Source: Parachryseolinea silvisoli (GTDB lineage Bacteria; Bacteroidota; Bacteroidia; Cytophagales; Cyclobacteriaceae). From it: 64,000 bases of DNA. Shown here one piece after another: positions 34,856 to 42,401 of the stretch (positions within the stretch are counted from its first letter, which is position 1; each line of letters starts with the position of its first letter). The position numbers and the translations under genes were made by a program. Where the stretch lies: the NCBI RefSeq assembly GCF_021190955.1, contig NZ_JAIOAO010000006.1, positions 124,001-188,000 of the forward strand, written 5' to 3'. Under the pieces are notes generated by a model. The model was not told the DNA's origin, searched no databases, and worked only from the letters and a program-made list of their open reading frames with translations.

Positions 34856-36074
34856 GACGAGGAAAGTATTTAAGGAAGACCTTTTTGTAAACAGACTTGA
34901 TCAACAGATAATAAAACAATCCCGGTATGGCTAAGCTTACCACCGAATCTTTGAACCACGAAAAGTTTACAACGTCGGACCAGGTAATCAAATCCCGCAG
35001 GAAGAGATACAGGTTGTAGGGAAAATAGATCACGGATTTATAGTTGAACAGCACCATGTAAATCAGAAACAACACCAGGAAGCCAACACTCAACAAGCCA
35101 TATACTGCCAGGAAAATGGTATGACGTGTCGGCCGCCACCTGTTCTGCATCCCTGCAATACGTCCCAACATCAGCCGGGCCGACTCAATCGACCGCGACC
35201 GTAGATTGGCCACGGCCAGTGAATCGCTCAGGGCCCAGTAGCCATCGTAGCGTAAAAACGGATTGAGGTTGATCAGGACCGAAAGGGCAATGAGGTACGA
35301 GAGTGTAACAAACATCAACTGCGACGTAATCAAAAAGACAACGGCCAGGCAGGCGCAAATCAACACCTGGATATAAATACCCCCGAGGTCGACTATAATC
35401 CGCTCGTCTTTACGCAAGCGCCAGGCATCGGTCACGTCTGAATAAAATACCGGTGTAAATACATAAAACCCAAAACCGATCGCTCCACTTCGCGCGCCAA
35501 AGCGGTCGCACGCCGCCGCGTGCCCGAACTCGTGCAACAACAACCCGGAATAGTGTATCACCATAAACATCACCAGAAAGTTGGGATCAATGCTATGGTA
35601 TACTTCTTTCGGGTCGATCGACACCATAAATACACCAGTCAGTAGCGCTAGCGACAAGGCAAACGCTGTATAAAACACTTCTTTGTGGAACAATGCCAGG
35701 AAGAGCGGCGTGATTCTCCGAACCACGAAGAAAGGGATCAGCGTGATCTTAAACTTAATATAGCCATCGGTAACACGCAATCGTTCCTGCGAGTCGTCCC
35801 TCAAAATACCATAGCCGGAAAGTTGTTTCGTAAAGATGGTGATCGTATCCGTCACCGACAGCTTCACATCGCTTTTCTGGTTAAACGCAGCCGTGAGCTG
35901 TTCGATGTTTTTGATGCCGTCGATCTCGTCCAGTAACTCTTTGACAAAATGATTGACATTGAGCTTAATGGGCTTCTGTAAATCATCAATGCACAGTGTG
36001 TACGTATGCTGGTTAAACCGAACATACGAACAGTTCGGCACAAGCTGCGGAACGTAATACTCATCCACTCCCAT
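34842..36074 (-). CDS. PqqD-like RRE domain fused to M50 site-2-type membrane protease
   Basis: A 410-residue protein. Residues about 10-100 (SYVRFNQHTYTLCIDDLQKPIKLNVNHFVKELLDEIDGIKNIEQLTAAF...VTDTITIFTKQLSGYGIL) resemble the PqqD-like RiPP recognition element, which binds leader peptides. The rest has about six helices with the metalloprotease motif HEFGH (about 181-185) and a second zinc-ligand-like NPFLRYDGYWALSD. M50 proteases cleave within membranes and also occur in peptide-modification clusters. The start ATG 36074 overlaps the cyclase stop in TGATG (a GTG at 36077 also opens the frame). Leader cleavage or coupling of modification to export is likely (inference). Confidence 0.85.
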   Translation of the reverse strand: MGVDEYYVPQLVPNCSYVRFNQHTYTLCIDDLQKPIKLNVNHFVKELLDEIDGIKNIEQLTAAFNQKSDVKLSVTDTITIFTKQLSGYGILRDDSQERLRVTDGYIKFKITLIPFFVVRRITPLFLALFHKEVFYTAFALSLALLTGVFMVSIDPKEVYHSIDPNFLVMFMVIHYSGLLLHEFGHAAACDRFGARSGAIGFGFYVFTPVFYSDVTDAWRLRKDERIIVDLGGIYIQVLICACLAVVFLITSQLMFVTLSYLIALSVLINLNPFLRYDGYWALSDSLAVANLRSRSIESARLMLGRIAGMQNRWRPTRHTIFLAVYGLLSVGFLVLFLIYMVLFNYKSVIYFPYNLYLFLRDLITWSDVVNFSWFKDSVVSLAIPGLFYYLLIKSVYKKVFLKYFPRHEKP

Positions 36075-38074
36075 CACGCAGCGCTTAAGGAACTGTACCG
36101 GCTCAAGGCCTGCTGCGAAACAGCGGTCGTAAATAAGTGCGCAAACTCACCCGTGACAGTGTTGCCACCACCCTGCCGGTTGACTTTGAACGAGGTATTA
36201 TTTGTCGTCCACCGCACCACATCCGGATTGGGAATCGCCAGGAAAGTCGAGCCCTCGAATGCGCCGTTCGTATATTGATTTTGCAACATCCAATTCTTCA
36301 TGCTCTCCACCGGCTTGCGATAACGGTTGTAAAGCTCCTGCGAAGCACAACATGCGTCCAACACCAAAGCAGTATAAAACACGCTTTTCTGTTTCAACAC
36401 ATCGCATGAAAAACTTCCATCGCTATTCTGCTTTTTCAATAAGAAATCCAGCGATTGCAGGATCGCAGGATCGAGCTCGCCCTGCTCGGACACCATTCCC
36501 TGTACAATGTACGATGTCGGGTAAATACTGGATGTCCACCAGTACGGCTGCCAGGCACCATTCCGGGCACGCGTCTTCGTAAGATATTCTTTCAACGCCG
36601 TAAGCTCGGAGGCATACTCCTGCCGGTTGGGCAACTTGCTGAGAAAATAATACGCCAGCGCACTGACGCACACATGCGCGTGGATCCATCCTTTGACTTG
36701 ATTTTTTCCTTTTAAGCCGAGGTTGCTTACCAGCGAGTAGTGTTCTGAAGAATAGGTGCCAAAACCCCCTTCGCGCGTCTGGCCCTTCAGCCATTCTTTT
36801 AAATCGGCATCGATCGAATGCCCTGCCTGGCTTAGCGCCAACAGGGCGCAGGTCGATGAATCGTAATCGAACGTCCACTCTGTATTGTACCCCCACAAGT
36901 TTCGGTCTTGCTTGTTCTGTGCCAGGAAGCCCGCAGCTTTTATAAAATTATCAGAACGATTGTCGAGGTGTGCGGCGATAAAGCCGGTCGCCCACACGTT
37001 GCTCATGCCCTGCATGTTGGTCACTTCAAACCAGGAGCCGTCAGCATTCTGCATATTTGCAATGTACTCGCGTGCCACCCGAATGGAATCCTCCAATCCA
37101 AAAGAGGACAGTGTATAGGCGCTATTGACCCGATCTACATATTTATGAATACGATAGGCCTGTATATTTACCTTGAAATAATTGATGCGATTCCGTAGTG
37201 TTTCGATAATGCCGATGTATGGCTGCAGGTGGACATGATAGTCCTGTAAGACATCGATCGCAAGTTGATAATACTTTTTGGAAAGCACCAGCATCGCTTC
37301 TGCCGTCTCGGACGTAAACAGGTATTTCTCCAACATCTCCGGCGTGTGATCCTCCAGGCGCAGCTGGTGTTCCTTCATCCACTTATGCAGATACATATGA
37401 CAGATGTTATTCTTGCGGTGAACGAGGTCCTTTTTAAAGTCCTCGAGGTCGTCATGAATACAGCGGGCGATCGAGAAGTATTCGATGGACTGGATCAACA
37501 ACGCATGCAGCGCGGGGTTTTCTTTCCGGGCCTGATAGGCATCGGCGGCCACTTTTGAAAAAGCACACTTACCGATGGCCAGCTTGCAATAGCCGTCAAA
37601 CTCCATGTCGAGGTTATAATGCTTGTCCATCAGGATGCTGCCCAGGAACTCTTTGTTCCGGCGATCCCACAGCTCCCAAAACAATGGCTTCTTTCCAAAA
37701 TGGCGGGAGAGGATCTTCAAGGCCTCCTCATGATAAATGTGAGTTTTTAGGTGGACCATGCTGGCATCCGCCCCTTGCGGATTCTCGTCGTCCTTATCAA
37801 TAAGCCTGTCGACGCAGAGCAGATACTGGAAATATAAAAATCCCGAGAAGCAAAGCTCGTCCGCAAAAGCTTCGCTACGTTCGCCAAATACCTTTCGGAA
37901 TAACGAGGGATACAGAAGGTAAAACTCCGAATCAAAAAAATCCGGAGGAAAAACAAAGATCTTTAACCCGCCCGGCAACTGAATGTGATCGTCCAGGTAA
38001 TTATTAAAGGATTGCTTCAGCCGGTCGATGGTACCGGCGGAGTTCTTCAACCCTATCTTGCTTAAGCCGAGCAT
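36074..38074 (-). CDS. two-domain terpene-synthase-like/class II cyclase-like protein
   Basis: A 666-residue protein. The first about 310 residues form an all-helical polyprenyl-synthase-like domain with two acidic regions: DRLIDKDDE (from residue 89) and HDDLEDFKKDLVHRKNN (Asp208, Asp209), placed like the two Asp-rich motifs of class I enzymes. The second half is an alpha-toroid with squalene-hopene-cyclase-type repeats (MQNADGSWF, LWGYNTEW, KQNSDGSFS, NGAWQPYWWTSSIYPT). At the usual DxDDTA catalytic site it reads DYDSST (403-408): the middle Asp acid is kept, the next is Ser. The frame opens at 38188, but that would overlap the peptide gene; ATG 38074 fits the family start better. Active chemistry is not proven. 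Confidence 0.75.
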   Translation of the reverse strand: MLGLSKIGLKNSAGTIDRLKQSFNNYLDDHIQLPGGLKIFVFPPDFFDSEFYLLYPSLFRKVFGERSEAFADELCFSGFLYFQYLLCVDRLIDKDDENPQGADASMVHLKTHIYHEEALKILSRHFGKKPLFWELWDRRNKEFLGSILMDKHYNLDMEFDGYCKLAIGKCAFSKVAADAYQARKENPALHALLIQSIEYFSIARCIHDDLEDFKKDLVHRKNNICHMYLHKWMKEHQLRLEDHTPEMLEKYLFTSETAEAMLVLSKKYYQLAIDVLQDYHVHLQPYIGIIETLRNRINYFKVNIQAYRIHKYVDRVNSAYTLSSFGLEDSIRVAREYIANMQNADGSWFEVTNMQGMSNVWATGFIAAHLDNRSDNFIKAAGFLAQNKQDRNLWGYNTEWTFDYDSSTCALLALSQAGHSIDADLKEWLKGQTREGGFGTYSSEHYSLVSNLGLKGKNQVKGWIHAHVCVSALAYYFLSKLPNRQEYASELTALKEYLTKTRARNGAWQPYWWTSSIYPTSYIVQGMVSEQGELDPAILQSLDFLLKKQNSDGSFSCDVLKQKSVFYTALVLDACCASQELYNRYRKPVESMKNWMLQNQYTNGAFEGSTFLAIPNPDVVRWTTNNTSFKVNRQGGGNTVTGEFAHLFTTAVSQQALSRYSSLSAA

Positions 38075-38111
38075 AGGTGTATATGGGTTTAGGTGAATGA
38101 TGTCGTTTGGG

Positions 38112-38137
38112 AAAGGACTCTCTTGCGAGAGCCCTTT
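38112..38137 (-). terminator. stem-loop between precursor peptide and cyclase genes
   Basis: AAAGG, A-C mismatch, CTCTC, loop TTGC, GAGAG, CCTTT. No U-tract follows on the minus strand, so it more likely protects the peptide mRNA or partly attenuates, allowing more peptide than enzyme (inference). Confidence 0.5.
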
Positions 38138-38151
38138 CTGAAATGGTAGAA

Positions 38152-38337
38152 TTACTTCGTGCTGCAACCAGCGTCGCCAACCCAGCAAACGCCGTTGCTG
38201 CCGGCAGCAGCGTCGATGCTGTCTGTCAGCGCAGTCATTTCGAGACGATCTTCAAGTTCTTCAACTTTGAAGAGTTCCAGTTTTTCGGCCTCAGAAAGAT
38301 CCTCGATCTTTTTGAGAAGCGGTTTTTGATTCTCCAT
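38152..38337 (-). CDS. candidate RiPP precursor peptide
   Basis: A 61-residue peptide at the head of the operon. It has a charged helical leader (MENQKPLLKKIEDLSEAEKL, ELFKVEELEDRLEMTALTD) and a small-residue C-terminal part (IDAAAGSNGVCWVGDAGCST) with Cys51 and Cys58, Trp52, and a Lys end. No signal peptide or membrane segment. The leader-core shape, position before a SPASM maturase, PqqD-like protease and permease, and a strong hairpin just after the gene support the precursor role. An AAAG stretch (43-46) could be a cleavage region. ATG 38337 follows a 15-base AT-rich gap without an obvious Shine-Dalgarno. Confidence 0.7.
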   Translation of the reverse strand: MENQKPLLKKIEDLSEAEKLELFKVEELEDRLEMTALTDSIDAAAGSNGVCWVGDAGCSTK

Positions 38338-38424
38338 TATTAATTAGGGGTTTATCTCAACAATTTTTGCATTAAACAGTACATACGTAAACACCCTAAC
38401 GATCTAATCATACATCTATCCCAC

Positions 38425-38440
38425 ATCGTACAACTACGAT
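38425..38440. promoter_or_regulatory. operator-like dyad A (ATCGTA-N4-TACGAT)
   Basis: ATCGTA-CAAC-TACGAT, a perfect inverted repeat 88 bases upstream of the precursor start; the same half-sites and spacing recur 116 bases further up. Confidence 0.6.
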
Positions 38441-38540
38441 CAAACCCGACTTCACCACTCGGATTATCAAAAAACCTCTCTCAATTTAGTAATTGCTCTA
38501 AAGAAACCTACATAACCTCCGTAAAAATCGCTCCCAAACA

Positions 38541-38556
38541 ATCGTAGTTTTACGAT
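38541..38556. promoter_or_regulatory. operator-like dyad B (ATCGTA-N4-TACGAT)
   Basis: ATCGTA-GTTT-TACGAT, perfect inverted repeat. Centres of A and B are 116 bases apart, about eleven helical turns, compatible with looping by one dimeric regulator. Confidence 0.6.
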
Positions 38557-38587
38557 ATACCTAGCAGTATATACTACGATCTACCGG

Positions 38588-38615
38588 AAATATAAGGTAC
38601 CTTAAATATAAGGTA
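38588..38615. repeat. tandem AAATATAAGGTA repeat containing a palindrome
   Basis: AAATATAAGGTA occurs twice with a 16-base period (38588-38599, 38604-38615). The junction TAAGGTACCTTA (38593-38604) is a perfect 12-base palindrome. Confidence 0.65.
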
Positions 38616-38631
38616 TATATCCACTAAAAAC

Positions 38632-38667
38632 AAAAAAAAGGCCGCCTGGACTAATATCCAAGCGGCC
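38632..38667 (-). terminator. rho-independent terminator of dgcA
   Basis: Minus strand: GGCCGC-TTGGA ... TCCA-GGCGGCC stem followed by eight T, 29 bases after the gene. Confidence 0.85.
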
Positions 38668-38695
38668 CGGCACCGGCCTTCAGACCGGTAAATCA

Positions 38696-39766
38696 CTATA
38701 CTCGTTCCACGCCCAACCCCGGCTTCTCCGAACAATACATATACCCATCTTTCAAAATAAACCCACCCTTCACCACATCACGCGCCAAATCCAGGCTTCC
38801 ATCCAGATCAATATACTTCGTATTCGAACAAGCATAGGCCGTGTGCAACGCCGCCGTAATACTTACAATGCTTTCATCATTACATCCCCAGAACAAATCA
38901 ACATCTTCATGCAGCGCGATATCGGCAATCTTCAACGCCTGGCTGATCCCGCCACACTTCATTAACTTGATATTAAAGATTGCCGCCGCCTTCGGAGGCT
39001 TGATCAGCTCCAACGCGTCCGCCGGTGTAATCAACGACTCATCTGCCGCAATCACATTCCGCACTTCCTTTGGCAGGCCTTTCATTTCATTGATATCGTG
39101 TGCTGGCAGCGGTTGCTCGATCAGCTCGATATTCAAATCATATGCCCGCCCATAAAATTCAATCGTCTGCGCCACCGTATAGCCCTGGTTCGCATCGATA
39201 CGAATAACAATACTCGCCCCAAACTTCTCCCGCAGCTTCATCACCCGCTCGACATCTTCATCGAGGTCCTTGCCCAGCTTTACCTTCAGTACTTTAAAGC
39301 CACGCTGGATATAATCTTCTGCCTCTTTTAGAGTCTCCTCCACATTCTTAATCCCAATCGTATTGGACGTCTGCAGCTTCTTGATCTTCTGCCCCAGGAA
39401 CTTCACCAGGGGAATATCCAGGTGTTTCGTAAAGGTATCGTACAACGCGATGTCGAGTGCCGCGCGCGCAGAAGGGTTGGCCGGAAATTTCTTCCAAATC
39501 TCAAAAGTCAGTTGGTTGATCTCGCGAATGTCGCGGCCGATCAGAAACTCCAGGTTCTTTTCTTCCAACGCTTCCAGGCACTGGTCGAGGGTCTCACCTA
39601 CCACGTACTCGCTGGGGTTTCCTGCGCCGATGCCCGTAACACCGTTGTCGAGCGTGATCTCTACAAAAGCATTGCGCACCTCATCAACAGTTTTAAACGC
39701 GATGGTGTAGGGCTTGGTGTTGCCCAGGTCCACGCTCCATACGCGGATGTCTTTTATTTTGGCCAT
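38696..39766 (-). CDS. dgcA: enolase-superfamily dipeptide epimerase / N-acetyl-D-Glu racemase-like
   Basis: A 356-residue muconate-lactonizing-type enolase: N-terminal capping domain (about 1-120), then a TIM barrel with the base KVKLGKD (KxK, about 160), metal ligands in RIDANQGY, EQPLP and ADES, and the second Lys in FNIKLMKCGG. These enzymes epimerise L-Ala-D/L-Glu dipeptides. The close neighbour is a DUF1611 protein, the pair described as dgcA-dgcN in D-glutamate catabolism, where dgcA acts on N-acetyl-D-Glu. Gap to that gene is 41 bases. Whether dipeptide or N-acetyl-Glu is the substrate cannot be told here. Confidence 0.75.
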   Translation of the reverse strand: MAKIKDIRVWSVDLGNTKPYTIAFKTVDEVRNAFVEITLDNGVTGIGAGNPSEYVVGETLDQCLEALEEKNLEFLIGRDIREINQLTFEIWKKFPANPSARAALDIALYDTFTKHLDIPLVKFLGQKIKKLQTSNTIGIKNVEETLKEAEDYIQRGFKVLKVKLGKDLDEDVERVMKLREKFGASIVIRIDANQGYTVAQTIEFYGRAYDLNIELIEQPLPAHDINEMKGLPKEVRNVIAADESLITPADALELIKPPKAAAIFNIKLMKCGGISQALKIADIALHEDVDLFWGCNDESIVSITAALHTAYACSNTKYIDLDGSLDLARDVVKGGFILKDGYMYCSEKPGLGVERV

Positions 39767-39807
39767 GTATATAAAATAGGATAGTTAGATTCTTTAAAAT
39801 CACGACG

Positions 39808-40884
39808 CTATACCTGCGCCACACTGTTTTTGATCATCGTCTCAAATAGCGGCACCAGGGTGTCGACACCGTCTTCCAACGGCAGCACCACCGGTATATT
39901 CAGCTTGCGATTATACTGCTCCGCATAAACCCGTGCTTCGGGTTCGCTCATCTTGGCGGTATTGATCGTCAGCGCCACGGTCGGGGCACCGTACAATTTA
40001 ATCAGGGCAATCTCATCGGCGGGGTCGGCAATATAGGCGGGATAATACTCCATATCCTTGTATTGCTTCCGCGCCGGGTTATGTTGCAACACCACACCGT
40101 CGGCTGCGGCCGATACGATCCACTCCGCACCGGCGGGACCACTGGGGTTGCGCAGCGACGACTGCCCTTCAATAAAAATGATATCGGGCTTCGCCTCGTG
40201 GTAACAGGTCACCACAGCATGTTCCATTTCACCCGAGATAAAATCGTTCAGCGTCGAGTCGAATACAAAACCATACCGGGCACCCTGCATCCAACCGGTT
40301 TGCCCCGTATAGATCATCTCGGCTTTGTAGCCGGCCTTGCGCATAGCCTCCACCAGGAACCGGGTAGTGGTGCGCTTGCCCAGCGCACAGTCAGTGCCCA
40401 GCACGGCAATCTTCGGGCATTTCACCTCCACGATCTTTCCCGTCCAGAAATGCAGGTCCTTGAATTTCTTGGGCTTGCGTACGTCGATGATCTCCAACCC
40501 CTTGTCCTGTGCCAGCGCAGCCAGCTCAGGAATGTCGGCCACGTACTCGTGCAACCCGTTCACCAGGTTGTAGCCGTGCTCGAGTGCCTCGCGCAGCAAA
40601 GCCCGCAGCGTATCGGGTATGACGCCACCCTTCGTGGCGACGCCCACAACGCAGTATGTTGCCGCCACCGGCGACGTCTTCTGAAAGTCGTCCAGGGTGG
40701 CATACACCGGGATGTCGCGCTTGCGACCGTCGAGCACTTCGCCGGCATCAGCCCCCGGGTACTTCTGATCGATGACACCTACAATGTTAAACCGGTCCGT
40801 GCCACGGATCAATCCATGCGCAGTTTTCGCGCTACCGGTGTCCAGGAAGCCTCCGGTCAGTACAATCGCATTACTTTTAACCAT
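39808..40884 (-). CDS. dgcN: DUF1611 P-loop protein, DgcN-like N-acetyltransferase
   Basis: A 358-residue protein: an N-terminal Rossmann-like domain (about 5-145; AIVLTGGFLDTGSAKTAHGLIRGTDRFNIVGVID) and a P-loop domain starting at about 155 with CPKIAVLGTDCALGKRTTT (Walker A), followed by MIYTGQTGWMQGARYG and IFIEGQSSLRNPSGPAGAEW. This is the DUF1611 family, one member of which (DgcN) acetylates D-glutamate. It lies just upstream of the enolase-type gene and is probably co-transcribed. In peptidoglycan recycling it would use D-Glu released from wall peptides. Functional call moderate; family call strong. Confidence 0.75.
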   Translation of the reverse strand: MVKSNAIVLTGGFLDTGSAKTAHGLIRGTDRFNIVGVIDQKYPGADAGEVLDGRKRDIPVYATLDDFQKTSPVAATYCVVGVATKGGVIPDTLRALLREALEHGYNLVNGLHEYVADIPELAALAQDKGLEIIDVRKPKKFKDLHFWTGKIVEVKCPKIAVLGTDCALGKRTTTRFLVEAMRKAGYKAEMIYTGQTGWMQGARYGFVFDSTLNDFISGEMEHAVVTCYHEAKPDIIFIEGQSSLRNPSGPAGAEWIVSAAADGVVLQHNPARKQYKDMEYYPAYIADPADEIALIKLYGAPTVALTINTAKMSEPEARVYAEQYNRKLNIPVVLPLEDGVDTLVPLFETMIKNSVAQV

Positions 40885-40959
40885 AATATGTGCTATCTGA
40901 GGGGTGGGAAGTTCGTTTAATAAAGCGATTTTTCAAAAAAGGGTTGGCGACCAGGCTAC

Positions 40960-42222
40960 TCATTTGTCTTTATCGTCATAATAAAATCTGAGCCCCGAAA
41001 ACTCGGGCATCACATCCTTCTTCCGTTCCTCGCTTTCATACCGGTAAAGGATCTCACCCAACCGCTTCAGAAAGGGGAAACCTAACGTTTCGTAGTCATA
41101 CTTGCCGTCGTTATAAATGCCGTCGGTATTCGTGTTGATCACCGCGCTCACCATAAATTCCACGCCGGTATCGAAGTTTACAATGTAGGCGTTGTCGATA
41201 AGATAGCCGTAGGCATCGCCCACCTTATTAAAGATCCGAAGGCCGCGCGGTATCGGGCCACGTCCGCCACCAAACATCAAAAACTTGCAGTAGGCATCGT
41301 AGTACGTCGTATCCGTTGCATAGGGTGGGGCGTATGTCTCCGTCGGCAACTGCGACATATACTCCAGCACGCGTGCGCGGTCCTCGTCTGAAATCGCAAA
41401 CCTCCGCGCAAGCGGTACCGTCTCCGGGAAAAGAATAGCCCGCAACATGGCGTGCTGTTCCGTTAAAGGGAAAAAGTTCTTATAGGTAAAATCAAAGGGC
41501 TGCTGAATGAGTGAGTCGTTGCGTATAAATCCGGTTCCGCGAAACACTTTTTCCGGCACCTCGATCAACGGCGCGTTCACCAACATGGGCTGCCGGTATA
41601 CCACCCGTCCCTGCTTTTCAAACCGCACCGCCTCCGTGTGTGCATTCTCATCACGGCTCAACGGTCGCTCCAGCCGATGTAAAATACGCACCTGCCGGTA
41701 CCACAATTCATGCAGCCGTTCGTTCATCGCCTTTTGGCCCACGAACTCATACAACCGGTTGTACGCGTCGTTGTCACTGACAACCAGGATCTTCTTCATA
41801 TAGTGTTCCACCGACGGCAGGCCACTGCGCGCCGTGCTGTCGCGAACAACGGACACCTGCCCGGCGTAAACGCTATCGTGAAACATGGGGGTATACACAT
41901 CCAGGCTGTCGATGTTCAGCGCACGCAACTTTTCCAAGGCCAGCATAACGGCCGGCAGCTTGACGGTAGACGCCGGATAGAAATAATGCGTGGAATCTAC
42001 GTTGTAATAAAATGTGCGGAAGGTAGGGTTGTTCGCCGTATCACGGTCGATCATGGTATAGATGATCTGCACCTCCAACGAATCGGCACGCGCGAGCACC
42101 GCTGCCAGGGCAGGATCACGGGCCAGGAGATTTTTCAGAAAGTCAGCATCTTCCCGCAAGGGCTGCTGGCGGCAAGCCCAAAAAACAACCAGCAAGACAA
42201 GAGCCATAGGCAGTTTTTTCAT
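40960..42222 (-). CDS. class A beta-lactamase-like serine hydrolase lipoprotein
   Basis: A 420-residue protein with lipobox (ALVLLVVFWACRQQ, Cys17). Active-site features: SxxK at Ser85-Lys88 (YPASTVKLP), SDN (VVSDNDAYN), and a KxG-like FNKVGDAYG. The order matches the beta-lactamase2/penicillin-binding fold, but length exceeds class A enzymes by about 120 residues, so a beta-lactam role is not implied. The frame opens at 42264; ATG 42222 places the signal peptide correctly. It lies 75 bases upstream of dgcN and might act on wall peptides (inference). Confidence 0.75.
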   Translation of the reverse strand: MKKLPMALVLLVVFWACRQQPLREDADFLKNLLARDPALAAVLARADSLEVQIIYTMIDRDTANNPTFRTFYYNVDSTHYFYPASTVKLPAVMLALEKLRALNIDSLDVYTPMFHDSVYAGQVSVVRDSTARSGLPSVEHYMKKILVVSDNDAYNRLYEFVGQKAMNERLHELWYRQVRILHRLERPLSRDENAHTEAVRFEKQGRVVYRQPMLVNAPLIEVPEKVFRGTGFIRNDSLIQQPFDFTYKNFFPLTEQHAMLRAILFPETVPLARRFAISDEDRARVLEYMSQLPTETYAPPYATDTTYYDAYCKFLMFGGGRGPIPRGLRIFNKVGDAYGYLIDNAYIVNFDTGVEFMVSAVINTNTDGIYNDGKYDYETLGFPFLKRLGEILYRYESEERKKDVMPEFSGLRFYYDDKDK

Positions 42223-42286
42223 AACAACCGGGTACTGATCCCCTAAAATACCGTTTGCAGGCAACTTGGCTGGCCTGAAATTTGAC

Positions 42287-42294
42287 TAAATTTG
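42287..42294 (+). promoter_or_regulatory. -7 element upstream of the lipocalin-like gene
   Basis: TAAATTTG, matching the Bacteroidota TAnnTTTG box, with TTG 18 bases upstream. It implies a leader of about 100 bases. Confidence 0.45.
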
Positions 42295-42401
42295 GTTACA
42301 CCTCCTGTAACGGTACAAACGGCCCGTATACGCTTTATCCGGCCACCGGACTATGGGGGGTTGCCCAATTTCCCATGGACGCTAAAACCAACATTCGCCC
42401 T

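Larger units (their letters stand above)
38338..38695 (-). promoter_or_regulatory. AT-rich upstream region of the peptide operon
   Basis: 358 bases with no gene, lower in G+C than the genes around it. Holds two perfect dyads (38425-38440, 38541-38556), a further TACGAT half-site at 38575-38580, a tandem/palindromic element (38588-38615) and the terminator of dgcA at its far end. No confident TAnnTTTG promoter could be placed. Confidence 0.6.

Noticed and set aside
38075-38188. longer N-terminus of the cyclase-like protein from 38188
   Set aside because: It would overlap the peptide gene and include the intercistronic hairpin; ATG 38074 fits better.
40960-42222. antibiotic-resistance beta-lactamase
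   Set aside because: SxxK and SDN are present, but the length, lipoprotein form and neighbours point to a wall or peptide hydrolase; no evidence for resistance.
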